In this document: positions 7,274 through 14,502 of the stretch, in pieces
How positions within the stretch are numbered: position 1 is the first letter of the stretch
Layout of the letters: each line of letters begins with the position of its first letter
Assembly: GCA_035565335.1 (NCBI GenBank)
Contig: DATMSO010000009.1
Span: 1-46,098, forward strand
DNA from: Methylovorus sp035565335
GTDB taxonomy: Bacteria > Pseudomonadota > Gammaproteobacteria > Burkholderiales > Methylophilaceae
Length of the DNA: 46,098 bases
Reading direction: 5' to 3'
Position numbers and translations under genes: made by a program
Notes under the pieces: model-generated
The model's input: only the letters and a program-made list of their open reading frames with translations
What the model was told of the DNA's origin: nothing
Database searches by the model: none

Positions 7274-8704
7274 TTACATGCCGAGGTCATTCAGCACCCA
7301 GGTATCCTTGGTGCCACCGCCCTGGGATGAATTGACCACCAGCGACCCCTCACGCAATGCCACCCGGCACAAGGCGCCCGGCACAAGGGTGACGGTTTTG
7401 CCAGAAAGCACAAATGGCCGTAAATCGACATGCCGCGGGGCGATACCCTGCTCAACCAGCGTCGGGCATGTCGACAATGCCAGCGTAGGCTGGGCGATGT
7501 AGTTTGCCGGGTTGGATAAAATACGCAGCCGGAACTCTTCAATCTCTTTCTTGCTGGCGCTGGGGCCCACCAACATGCCGTAGCCCCCCGAACCTTGTAC
7601 CTCCTTCACCACCAGCTCGGGCAGGTGATCCAGCACATACTTGAGGTCATCCTCCTTGCTGAGCTCATAGGTAGGGACATTGGACAAGATGGGCTCTTCG
7701 CCCAGATAAAAGCGGATCATCTCCGGCACATAGGTATAGGTCGCCTTGTCATCGGCCACGCCTGTGCCGACGGCGTTTGCCAGTGTTACGCCGCCGTTGC
7801 GGTAGACCGTCAGCAAGCCCGGCACCCCCAGCATGGAGTCAGGACGGAAGCTCAAAGGGTCGAGGAAGTCATCATCGATGCGCCGGTAGATGACATCCAC
7901 GCGTTTCGGACCTTCGGTTGTGCGCATATAAACCGCGTTGTTGCGCACAAACAGATCCTGGCCTTCTACCAGTTCGATCCCCATCTGCTGGGCAATAAAG
8001 GCGTGTTCGAAATAAGCGCTGTTATAGGCGCCCGGCGTCAGCAGCACGACGGTAGGCTCCTGCACCCCGGGCTGGGCAACGGCGCGCAGGTTATTCAGCA
8101 GCACTTGCGGATAATGCTCGACCGGGGCAATGGAATATCGGCGAAACAGCTCGGGGAATAACCGCATCATCATCTTGCGGTCTTCCAGCATGTAAGAAAC
8201 GCCGGAGGGCGTGCGCAGATTGTCTTCCAACACGTAAAACTGGCTTTCGCTGGTGCGGACAATATCGACCCCGGCGATATGGGCATAAATGCCGTTCGGC
8301 ACATCCACACCATGCATTTCCGGGCGGTATTGGCTATTGGCGAGGATACTCGCTGGCACAATGCCCGCCTTGATGATGTCCTTGTTGTGGTAGATGTCGT
8401 TGAGGAACATGTTCAGCGCACGCACTCGCTGAATCGCGCCATCTGAAAGCACCTTCCACTCTTTGGCGGCCAGCAGCCGCGGTATAACATCAAAGGGAAT
8501 CAGGCGCTCGGCGCCTGCGGTTTCACCGTAGACATTGAAGGTAATGCCCACGCGGCGAAACAGCAGTTCGGCTTCTTGCCGTTTGCTTTCCAGCTGTTGG
8601 TGAGGCACATCGCGCAACCAATCAGCATAGGCGGAGTAAATTTCGCGTACCGCCCCCGCTGGAAGTTGCATCTCGTCGAATGCAGTTTGAAGGGTAGTAT
8701 CCAT
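7274..8704 (-). CDS. Circularly permuted ATP-grasp type 2 ligase (DUF404/DUF407)
   Basis: A 476-residue circularly permuted ATP-grasp protein, a family predicted to form amide or peptide bonds through an acyl-phosphate. Family landmarks are AEARLLFRR-type (here QEAELLFRRVGITFNVYG, residues 45-62), ERLIPFDVIPR, GVDVPNGIYAHIAGVDIVR, YVLEDNLRTPSGVSYMLEDR, DVIYRRIDDDFLDPL, and the glycine-rich VKEVQGSGGYGMLVGP near residue 370. The start at 8704 keeps the FDEM segment usual at the family N-terminus, but no ribosome binding site precedes it. Instead an 18-codon reading frame ends three bases upstream, so translation may be coupled. A sigma-54-type promoter and an NtrC-like site lie just upstream. 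It is the first gene of a run with alpha-E, transglutaminase-like and HPPD-like genes. Confidence 0.92.
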   Translation of the reverse strand: MDTTLQTAFDEMQLPAGAVREIYSAYADWLRDVPHQQLESKRQEAELLFRRVGITFNVYGETAGAERLIPFDVIPRLLAAKEWKVLSDGAIQRVRALNMFLNDIYHNKDIIKAGIVPASILANSQYRPEMHGVDVPNGIYAHIAGVDIVRTSESQFYVLEDNLRTPSGVSYMLEDRKMMMRLFPELFRRYSIAPVEHYPQVLLNNLRAVAQPGVQEPTVVLLTPGAYNSAYFEHAFIAQQMGIELVEGQDLFVRNNAVYMRTTEGPKRVDVIYRRIDDDFLDPLSFRPDSMLGVPGLLTVYRNGGVTLANAVGTGVADDKATYTYVPEMIRFYLGEEPILSNVPTYELSKEDDLKYVLDHLPELVVKEVQGSGGYGMLVGPSASKKEIEEFRLRILSNPANYIAQPTLALSTCPTLVEQGIAPRHVDLRPFVLSGKTVTLVPGALCRVALREGSLVVNSSQGGGTKDTWVLNDLGM

Positions 8705-8707
8705 GGT

Positions 8708-8764
8708 TTAGCTTACGCAAACCGCGTGCCAGCACATAATGTCGTTAAAAATCATCAACTTCAT
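8708..8764 (-). CDS. Candidate 18-residue leader peptide
   Basis: On the minus strand an AGGAG lies six bases before an ATG that opens the frame MKLMIFNDIMCWHAVCVS, stopped by TAA at 8710-8708. Only three bases (ACC) separate this stop from the ATG of the ATP-grasp gene, which has no ribosome binding site of its own. The simplest reading is translational coupling through a leader peptide. The sigma-54-like promoter at 8731-8717 lies inside this frame. Transcripts from it would skip the leader, so the peptide would only be made from a longer transcript whose promoter I could not place. Expression is not shown; the arrangement is seen directly. Confidence 0.45.
   Translation of the reverse strand: MKLMIFNDIMCWHAVCVS
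8717..8731 (-). promoter_or_regulatory. Sigma-54 (RpoN) promoter of the ATP-grasp operon
   Basis: The minus strand reads TGGCACGCGGTTTGC, matching the sigma-54 consensus TGGCACG-N4-TTGC at every fixed base, with GG at -24 and GC at -12. The expected start is near 8705, almost at the ATG at 8704, so a transcript from here would be leaderless or nearly so. Eleven fixed bases are expected by chance about 0.02 times in both strands of this window at equal base frequencies. Confidence 0.65.
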
Positions 8765-8792
8765 TAGCCACTCCTGACTATATGTGCGTTTT

Positions 8793-8809
8793 TGCACCAA
8801 GATGGGGCA
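8793..8809. promoter_or_regulatory. NtrC-like enhancer site
   Basis: TGCACCA-AGA-TGGGGCA differs by one base from the palindromic NtrC-type consensus TGCACC-N5-GGTGCA. Its centre lies about 95 bases upstream of the predicted sigma-54 start, a normal enhancer distance. Only one such site was found. NtrC as the ligand is inferred from consensus and the paired sigma-54 promoter. Confidence 0.6.
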
Positions 8810-8855
8810 CCCGTTCAAACGGCGCGCCCTGCTGTAGAGCTAATCCATTTTTTAA

Positions 8856-10535
8856 TCAGTCGCGACCGGATCGCCAGATGGAAATCACCAGCATGACACC
8901 GATGACAAACGCCAGGAAAAAGCCGATGAAACCAAAGGCAGGCAGCCCAAACAACGTGGGCCCACCGCGCACCGTCATCACGATGGAAGAGCCGACAATC
9001 AGTGCCGCTGTAATCATCGCCATGGTCAGGCGATTGGTGCTGTGGTCGAGCTGATGGCCGAAGTGATCCAGCCGCTTGAGATCGAGATTGATCTTGAGCT
9101 TGCCACGCCCGGCTTCTTTCAATACCTGCGAAACATCGCCTGGCAGCTCGGTGATGGCGCTGGCAATACTGCCGAGGCCGCGTCGCCCACGCTTGAACAG
9201 GGTGCTGGGCATGTAGCGGTCAATGATGATTTTCTTCACGAAGGGCGTGAGGTGGCTGACAATCTGGAAATCCGGGTCCAGCTGACGCCCAAGGCCTTCC
9301 AGGGTGACTAGCGCTTTAAATAGCATGGTCAAATCCGGCGGCACCGACAGGTGATTCTCGCGCATGATGGTGGTGAGGTCATTCAGCAAAGCGCTAAACT
9401 TGAGATGCTTGAGCGGGGCACTGTCATAGTTGCAGATGAATTCATCGACGTCCGCACTCAACTTCGCTTCGTCCACCTGTGCATCGCCTGCCCAGACAAT
9501 CAGGATATCGCGCAGGGTATCAATATCACGCGACACCAGTGCAGCCAGCAAATCGGCAATTTCGCCGCGGCGCTCAAACGAAATCCGGCCCACCATTCCG
9601 CAATCAATAATGGCGATGCGGTTGTTTTCCAGGTAAAAAATATTGCCGGGATGCGGGTCGGCGTGGAAGAACCCATCAATCAGCACCATTTTTAGTACGG
9701 CATTGGCGCCGCGCTCGGCCAGCAATTTCAGGTCCAGTCCGGCTTCACGGGCTTCTTGCAGCGCATTGCCGGCGATGCCATCGATATGCTCCATCACCAG
9801 CACGCTCTCGCTGCTGAACTCCCAGAATATCTTGGCGAACTTGACGTTTTTATCCTTGGCAAAATTCTGCGCAAAACGTTCGGTATTGCGGCCTTCCAAT
9901 GCCAGATCAAGCTCGCGCTTGAGCGATTTGGAAAACTGGCTGATGATTTCTTCGGGCTGGAAGCGGCGCGCCTGCTCAAACTCAGCTTCGACCAGCTTCC
10001 CCAGATGCATCAATAAACGCAGGTCAGCATCAATGCTGTGCTGCACATTTGGGCGGCGGATTTTAAGCACAACAGGCGTACCATCCTGCAACTTGGCCAG
10101 ATGCACCTGAGCGATGGAGGCGCCGGCAATCGGCTCCACCTGAAAATCGCGAAACACATCAAACGGCGAGCGACCCAGGGCTTTCTCAAGCTCCGGCAAT
10201 AGCTCTTCAAATGCTACGGGGGGCACCTGGTCCTGGAGCTTGGCAAATTCAGCAATCCAGTTCGGCGGAAAAATATCAGGACGCGTGGCCAGTACTTGCC
10301 CCAGTTTGACGAATGTAGGGCCCAGCTCCTGAATGGCCAGCCGCGCTCGCACTTCGGATGGCAGGCTCATGACTTCGCGTGAAGCTTCAGAATTCAGCGC
10401 ATTGCCAGCCCGGCGGATGAAACTCCCACGTCCCAGTCGCTTGGCGACATCCCCCCAGCCATAGCGCATCAAAATACCGGCGATGGCCCGGATACGGCGG
10501 AAGTCACGAATAACGAAAAGGGTGGCACGAATCAT
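8856..10535 (-). CDS. ubiB: UbiB-family (ABC1/AarF) atypical kinase/ATPase
   Basis: A 559-residue UbiB-family protein, an ATPase-like member of the protein-kinase superfamily that supports ubiquinone synthesis or lipid traffic. The family KxGQ signature sits in LGPTFVKLGQVLATRPDI (residues about 71-88). The A-rich loop GASIAQVH, VVLKIRRPNV, the catalytic-loop region FHADPHPGNIF and the metal-binding IIDCGMVGRI follow. Two hydrophobic segments end the protein (about 508-528 and 532-553), giving a membrane anchor. Whether it is the true UbiB of the ubiquinone pathway or one of the paralogues common in these bacteria cannot be settled here; coq7, another ubiquinone gene, is 4 kb away. It starts 53 bases after a small gene and likely shares its promoter. 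Confidence 0.85.
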   Translation of the reverse strand: MIRATLFVIRDFRRIRAIAGILMRYGWGDVAKRLGRGSFIRRAGNALNSEASREVMSLPSEVRARLAIQELGPTFVKLGQVLATRPDIFPPNWIAEFAKLQDQVPPVAFEELLPELEKALGRSPFDVFRDFQVEPIAGASIAQVHLAKLQDGTPVVLKIRRPNVQHSIDADLRLLMHLGKLVEAEFEQARRFQPEEIISQFSKSLKRELDLALEGRNTERFAQNFAKDKNVKFAKIFWEFSSESVLVMEHIDGIAGNALQEAREAGLDLKLLAERGANAVLKMVLIDGFFHADPHPGNIFYLENNRIAIIDCGMVGRISFERRGEIADLLAALVSRDIDTLRDILIVWAGDAQVDEAKLSADVDEFICNYDSAPLKHLKFSALLNDLTTIMRENHLSVPPDLTMLFKALVTLEGLGRQLDPDFQIVSHLTPFVKKIIIDRYMPSTLFKRGRRGLGSIASAITELPGDVSQVLKEAGRGKLKINLDLKRLDHFGHQLDHSTNRLTMAMITAALIVGSSIVMTVRGGPTLFGLPAFGFIGFFLAFVIGVMLVISIWRSGRD

Positions 10536-10588
10536 GGGCGTTAACTTATATCCTGTTAGGTGGTGGAAACAGCGCTGCTTAACGATGG

Positions 10589-10906
10589 CTATTTGTTGCG
10601 GGTGGCCTTGCGCTCCAGCCTGTCGGCCAGCTTGATCAGGCGGCGGGCAGCACCGTGGGCCAGGCGGGCTTTCACGCGTCCAGCGGCACGGCCTGCCATC
10701 ACACTGCCCTGGTGTGCCGAGCTGCGAATCTCCTGAAATACGCCTTTGGCAATCAAGCGCAAGCGTTGCCGTGTGCTCACGCCCATATGATGCGCATAAT
10801 CGGCCAAGGTACCCGTCAAGCCCTCCTGCGGGATGGAGGAATCAGGCGCGAGCTCGCGGGGAGAATAGCGAATATGGCGGAATTTCATCAGGGAGTGATT
10901 GCGCAT
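10589..10906 (-). CDS. Small basic protein of unknown function upstream of ubiB
   Basis: I do not recognise this 105-residue protein. It is strongly basic, with arginine-rich stretches in both halves (STRQRLRLIAKGV; AAGRVKARLAHGAARRLIKLADRLERKATRNK), no signal peptide and no membrane segment. A C-terminal amphipathic helix seems likely. GGAG lies six bases before the ATG at 10906; a second in-frame ATG (MKFRHIRYS) at 10888 has no better site. It is the first gene of a pair with the UbiB-family protein, 53 bases apart, divergent from the NlpC/P60 gene. A membrane-surface or nucleic-acid role would fit the charge but is speculative. Confidence 0.65.
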   Translation of the reverse strand: MRNHSLMKFRHIRYSPRELAPDSSIPQEGLTGTLADYAHHMGVSTRQRLRLIAKGVFQEIRSSAHQGSVMAGRAAGRVKARLAHGAARRLIKLADRLERKATRNK

Positions 10907-11001
10907 ACCAGGCTCCGGCGTTGGTGATGTCTTGAGCCTGATTCTACACTATGGTTCCGCGGCAACCGAACCCCGAAAATAATTTCAAATTGCGTCAAGG
11001 G

Positions 11002-11031
11002 TTTACAACGCGCGTCTTTTGCTTTTAGAAT
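11002..11031 (+). promoter_or_regulatory. Candidate promoter of the NlpC/P60 gene
   Basis: TTTACA at 11002-11007 and TAGAAT at 11026-11031 are separated by 18 bases. The predicted start falls on or next to the ATG at 11038, implying a leaderless message. No other clear ribosome binding site precedes the ATG. Confidence 0.4.
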
Positions 11032-11037
11032 CAGGGC

Positions 11038-11583
11038 ATGCGTTTTGCAAGTCTATTCCTCTTTTTAAGCCTGATCGTCCCCAGTGTTTGCCATGCGGCA
11101 GAGACGCGCGCGGACAACAGCAACGCCAAATCCGGCTTTGCCGCGGATACCGCGGGCTGGTCAGATACGGCCCAGGAAGTCCTGCTCAATGCCCTCAGCC
11201 TCACCGGCATACAATATAAATACGGCGGCAACTCGCCCGATACTGGTTTTGATTGCAGCGGCTTTGTGCGCTATGTTTTCAAACAGGCTGCCAGCCTGAC
11301 ACTGCCCCACAATGCCCGTGCCATCAGCCAATTGGGCCAATCCGTGTCAAAAGACGAGCTGCAGCCTGGCGATCTGGTGTTTTTCAATACACTCAAATCG
11401 GCGTTCTCCCATGTGGGTATTTATCTTGGTGACAATCGCTTTATTCATGCTCCCAGTACGGGTGGGGGCATCCAGGTGGTGGATATGAAAGATGCTTACT
11501 GGGCAAAACGTTTCAATGGTGCGCGACGCATAGACCCCGGTGAAACCGATACCACCCAAGCCAGCCAGCCTTCACTCAAGTAA
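11038..11583 (+). CDS. Secreted NlpC/P60 peptidoglycan endopeptidase
   Basis: A 181-residue C40-family cysteine peptidase that cleaves stem-peptide bonds in peptidoglycan. A Sec signal peptide occupies residues 1-21 (FASLFLFLSLIVPSVCHA, cut after HA). The NlpC/P60 core covers about 46-170 with the triad Cys73 in GFDCSGFVRYVF, His125 in FSHVGIYLG and His137 in RFIHAPSTGGG. QPGDLVFFNT is the usual strand before the first His. The tail after 170 is short and threonine/serine-rich. There is no separate binding domain, as in many Spr/YdhO-like enzymes. The start at 11038 is fixed by the signal peptide although no ribosome binding site is visible. It is monocistronic, divergent from the ubiB pair. 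Confidence 0.92.
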   Translation: MRFASLFLFLSLIVPSVCHAAETRADNSNAKSGFAADTAGWSDTAQEVLLNALSLTGIQYKYGGNSPDTGFDCSGFVRYVFKQAASLTLPHNARAISQLGQSVSKDELQPGDLVFFNTLKSAFSHVGIYLGDNRFIHAPSTGGGIQVVDMKDAYWAKRFNGARRIDPGETDTTQASQPSLK

Positions 11584-11661
11584 CTTCCTTTTGATTTTCA
11601 GCCTTGGCTGCATCTCTTGCTTCAATCTTTTTTCACTTCTTTTTGGTCACAACTTTTTTGA

Positions 11662-12450
11662 TCACAACTTGGCCGTGACTTCCTGCCGCGCAAACAAACG
11701 GCCTTGCACATAATCCACGCCAAAACGCTTCGCCCATTCAAACTCCTCGCAGCTATCAATGCCACTCATGATGACATGCACTCCGATACGCCGGGCGGCA
11801 CTCACCATCCAGTCCACCATGGCCTGTGCGGCGTTTTCATTCATGCTGCGCAGCTGCTGGCCGTTAAATTTGATCACCGTGGCATCCATGAATGCGCTCA
11901 ACGAAAACATCCCCCAGCGCACACCCACATCCTCAAGCGCGACTGCCGTTCCGCTCTGTTGTAGAAGCTCGATCATGCGCTGCGAGCGCTGGGCGTCGGC
12001 CAGATTGTGATTCTCGACAATATTGATCAGCAGTTCACGCTCCGTCCATGCGTGGGTTTTGAATAGCTGCAGAAAGGGATTATCAAGATGGTCGCCGCCT
12101 TCAAAAAAGCTGTCGATGTCCAGATCCAGCATCAGCCATCCATTACTGGGCGCCTGCGCAATCTGCAACCGCTTCATCTCCAACTCGGTATAAAACAGTA
12201 ATAATGGGTTGCGGTGCAAGCTGGCAAACATCCTTCCGGCATCCAGTGCTTGCTGCTCAGCATTCCAAAAACGCGCTGATGCCTGATAGCCCATCACCTC
12301 ACCTGCCTGCACCTCAACAATAGGCTGGTACTCCACGCCAAAGCGGCGTGACATCACGACATCCAGCATCTCATGAGCCGGCAGCTCATGGGGGTCCAGC
12401 GCCTGGCTGGCAAACAACGCTTTCAACTCAAGTCGGTTAATCGCATTCAT
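11662..12450 (-). CDS. Degenerate EAL-domain protein, probably catalytically inactive
   Basis: A 262-residue single-domain EAL-fold protein. Intact EAL enzymes hydrolyse c-di-GMP, but the key motifs are lost here. The EAL triplet is QAS (residues 56-58, in GYQASARF), DDFGTGYS reads EDVGVRWG (173-180), and the AEGVE loop is MSGID. YQPIVEV, LLINIVENHN and VQGRLFAR still mark the fold. It is thus likely a ligand-binding or protein-binding module, as for YdiV-like or LapD-like degenerate EAL proteins. The ATG at 12450 is preferred over 12459 because GAGG lies eight bases before it. A Fur-like box sits between its -35 and -10 elements, so expression is probably repressed by iron. It is convergent with the NlpC/P60 gene. 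Confidence 0.85.
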   Translation of the reverse strand: MNAINRLELKALFASQALDPHELPAHEMLDVVMSRRFGVEYQPIVEVQAGEVMGYQASARFWNAEQQALDAGRMFASLHRNPLLLFYTELEMKRLQIAQAPSNGWLMLDLDIDSFFEGGDHLDNPFLQLFKTHAWTERELLINIVENHNLADAQRSQRMIELLQQSGTAVALEDVGVRWGMFSLSAFMDATVIKFNGQQLRSMNENAAQAMVDWMVSAARRIGVHVIMSGIDSCEEFEWAKRFGVDYVQGRLFARQEVTAKL

Positions 12451-12484
12451 TACATTCACCTCAATCAGAATGACATACAGCTCA

Positions 12485-12513
12485 ATTCTATTTGAGAATG
12501 ATTATTATTTAAA
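12485..12513 (-). promoter_or_regulatory. Promoter with Fur-like box in the spacer
   Basis: On the minus strand TTTAAA (12513-12508) and TAGAAT (12490-12485) are 17 bases apart. The spacer holds 12507-12493, which on the plus strand reads TGAGAAT-G-ATTATTA. That matches the 7-1-7 Fur consensus TGATAAT-n-ATTATCA at 12 of 14 positions. It lies 35-54 bases upstream of the degenerate EAL gene, so iron repression is inferred. Confidence 0.65.
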
Positions 12514-12565
12514 GCAAAAATTGCAAATGGTCTCAGGCCTTTTTCTATTACAGGTGAGGCGTATC

Positions 12566-12841
12566 CTAGCGATCACTGTGACCAAGCGAACGATCAGGAT
12601 CAATGCGATCGCGTATCAGCTGCTTTAATTCTTTTGACTCTGGAAAGCGCTCGGCCTGTTTGCGCGAAAAAATGACCTCGCCATTCAGGCGTACCTCAAA
12701 AATGCCGCCGGTGCCCGGAACCAGCGACACGCGTTCGATGTCCGATTCGAAGGTCGTCAATAACTCTTGCGCCATCCAGGCCGCTCTCAGCAACCAGCGG
12801 CATTGGGTGCAGTATTCGAGTTCGATGTGGTGTGATGTCAT
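12566..12841 (-). CDS. SelT/SelW/SelH family thioredoxin-fold protein
   Basis: A 91-residue Rdx-family protein with a thioredoxin-like fold. The redox motif is Cys11-Thr-Gln-Cys14 in IELEYCTQCRWLLRAAW, where eukaryotic homologues carry selenocysteine in the second position. VSLVPGTGGIFEVRLNGEVIFSRK (residues 38-62) is the conserved strand-turn-strand, and FPESKELKQLIRDRI closes the fold. The substrate in bacteria is unknown, and a thiol-redox role is inferred. It lies divergent from ctpA and upstream of the degenerate EAL gene, but the Fur-box promoter between them makes a joint transcript unlikely to be the only one. Confidence 0.88.
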   Translation of the reverse strand: MTSHHIELEYCTQCRWLLRAAWMAQELLTTFESDIERVSLVPGTGGIFEVRLNGEVIFSRKQAERFPESKELKQLIRDRIDPDRSLGHSDR

Positions 12842-13035
12842 GACAACCTCAAGTTAGCAAGATTTAGTTATGCAAGATTTTGACAAATAGCGTAAAAAAC
12901 CGCCCAAAACCACTCGGCGGCTTTGCAAGCTCCCGTTAAATAGCGGAAAATATGCAAGCTTTGCGTTAAGCTCAATTTTAATCTGATTCATCATTCGTAT
13001 TTCCTATTACTTTTCCCATGAAGGAATCGTGTCAC

Positions 13036-14451
13036 ATGCGCGCAAAATTCGAAAAATTCGGCCTCATTACGGCGGGTGCTGTTCTGGGCATCATGCTCAG
13101 CCTCAACTACTCCGCTGTCGCCGATAAGGAAACCAAACCACAACTGCCTATCGACGATTTGCGCACCTTCGCCGAAATTTTCGGCAAGATTAAAAGTGAC
13201 TACGTAGAACCGGTAGAAGACAAAAAGCTTCTGACCGAAGCCATCAATGGCATGTTGTCTGGCCTGGATCCTCACTCGGCTTATCTGGATGCCGATGGCT
13301 TCAAGGACCTGCAGGCAGGTACGCAAGGTGAATTCGGCGGCCTGGGCATTGAAGTCGGCATGGAAGATGGTTTCGTCAAGGTAGTATCGCCGATTGAAGA
13401 TACCCCGGCTTACAAGGCTGGCCTCAAGAGCGGCGACCTGATTGTGAAGCTGGACGAAACTCCGGTGAAAGGCATGACCCTGAATGACGCCGTCAAGCGC
13501 ATGCGCGGCAAGCCGGATACGCCTATCACCCTGACCATCCTGCGCAAGGGCGAAGCCAAGCCCATTATCGTGACCCTGAACCGCGCGGTGATCAAAACCC
13601 AGAGCGTGAAATTCAAGCTCACCGAGCCAGGCTATGCCTATGTGCGCATTACCCAGTTCCAGGAGCATACCGGTGAAGACCTGGCCAAGGCACTGAAGAC
13701 GATGCGCGATGAAAACAAGGAGCCGTTCAAGGGCCTGATCCTGGACCTGCGCAACAACCCAGGTGGCTTGCTGAATGCCGCGGTGGGTGTATCGGCCGCG
13801 TTCCTGCCCAAGGGTGACCTCGTCGTTTACACCGAAGGCCGTACTGAAGATGCCAAGATGCGCCTGACCGCACAGCCTGAAAACTATGTGCGCGGCGGTG
13901 GTGATTACCTGCGCAATCTGCCTGCAGACATCAAGACCGTGCCGATGGCCGTTCTGGTGAATGGCGGCTCAGCTTCGGCATCTGAAATTGTGTCGGGCGC
14001 CCTGCAGGATCACAAACGCGCTGTGATCATGGGCACGCAAAGCTTCGGCAAGGGCTCGGTGCAGACCATTCTGCCGATGAATAACGGCACTGCCATCAAG
14101 CTCACCACGGCACGTTACTTCACGCCTAACGGCCGCTCCATCCAGGCCAAGGGCATCGTGCCGGATATCGCTGTGGAAGAAGGCACCATCAATACCGTGG
14201 ATCAGGGCATGAACCTGCGCGAAGCCGATCTTTCGCACCACTTGTCCAATCCTAAGGATGGTGACACGCCTGTGACGATTGATACGCCTAAAACACCGGC
14301 CAACAGCCAGGATGATGCCAAGCCAGCCGACAAGGATGGCAAGGACAAGAATGCAGATAAAGCGCCTATGGAACCCGGTTCCAAGAACGACTACCAGTTC
14401 ACTCAGGCCCTGAACCTGCTCAAAGGCTTGCAGATTCTGCAACACAAGTAA
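13036..14451 (+). CDS. ctpA: S41 family C-terminal processing protease CtpA
   Basis: A 471-residue S41 carboxyl-terminal protease, exported to the periplasm, that trims C-termini and peptidoglycan hydrolases. An N-terminal signal or anchor (residues 8-30, GLITAGAVLGIMLSLNYSAVA) is followed by a PDZ domain (about 95-180, with GGLGIEVGMEDGFVKVVSPIEDTPAYKAGLKSGD). The protease core has the catalytic dyad Ser314 (GGSASASEIV) and Lys339 (SFGKGSVQ), plus Gln343. The 25-residue Ser-Lys spacing is that of the family. The C-terminal 70 residues are lysine- and aspartate-rich low-complexity sequence. An ATG at 13018 adds six codons, but AAGGA before 13036 supports the later start. A strong terminator ends it, so it is probably monocistronic. 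Confidence 0.95.
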   Translation: MRAKFEKFGLITAGAVLGIMLSLNYSAVADKETKPQLPIDDLRTFAEIFGKIKSDYVEPVEDKKLLTEAINGMLSGLDPHSAYLDADGFKDLQAGTQGEFGGLGIEVGMEDGFVKVVSPIEDTPAYKAGLKSGDLIVKLDETPVKGMTLNDAVKRMRGKPDTPITLTILRKGEAKPIIVTLNRAVIKTQSVKFKLTEPGYAYVRITQFQEHTGEDLAKALKTMRDENKEPFKGLILDLRNNPGGLLNAAVGVSAAFLPKGDLVVYTEGRTEDAKMRLTAQPENYVRGGGDYLRNLPADIKTVPMAVLVNGGSASASEIVSGALQDHKRAVIMGTQSFGKGSVQTILPMNNGTAIKLTTARYFTPNGRSIQAKGIVPDIAVEEGTINTVDQGMNLREADLSHHLSNPKDGDTPVTIDTPKTPANSQDDAKPADKDGKDKNADKAPMEPGSKNDYQFTQALNLLKGLQILQHK

Positions 14452-14459
14452 TACCGAAC

Positions 14460-14488
14460 CCGCCGCCATCCAATATGGCGGCGGTTTT
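14460..14488 (+). terminator. Rho-independent terminator of ctpA
   Basis: A perfect 10-bp G+C-rich stem (14460-14469 with 14475-14484, CCGCCGCCAT/ATGGCGGCGG) with a five-base loop is followed by TTTT. It ends nine bases after the ctpA stop and 15 bases before coq7. Confidence 0.9.
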
Positions 14489-14502
14489 CATTGGAAGCCA
14501 CC

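Noticed and set aside
12894..12920. Minus-strand terminator-like element (five-base-pair stem CCGCC/GGCGG followed by U6)
   Set aside because: The stem is too short, and no minus-strand transcript is expected to enter from the ctpA side.
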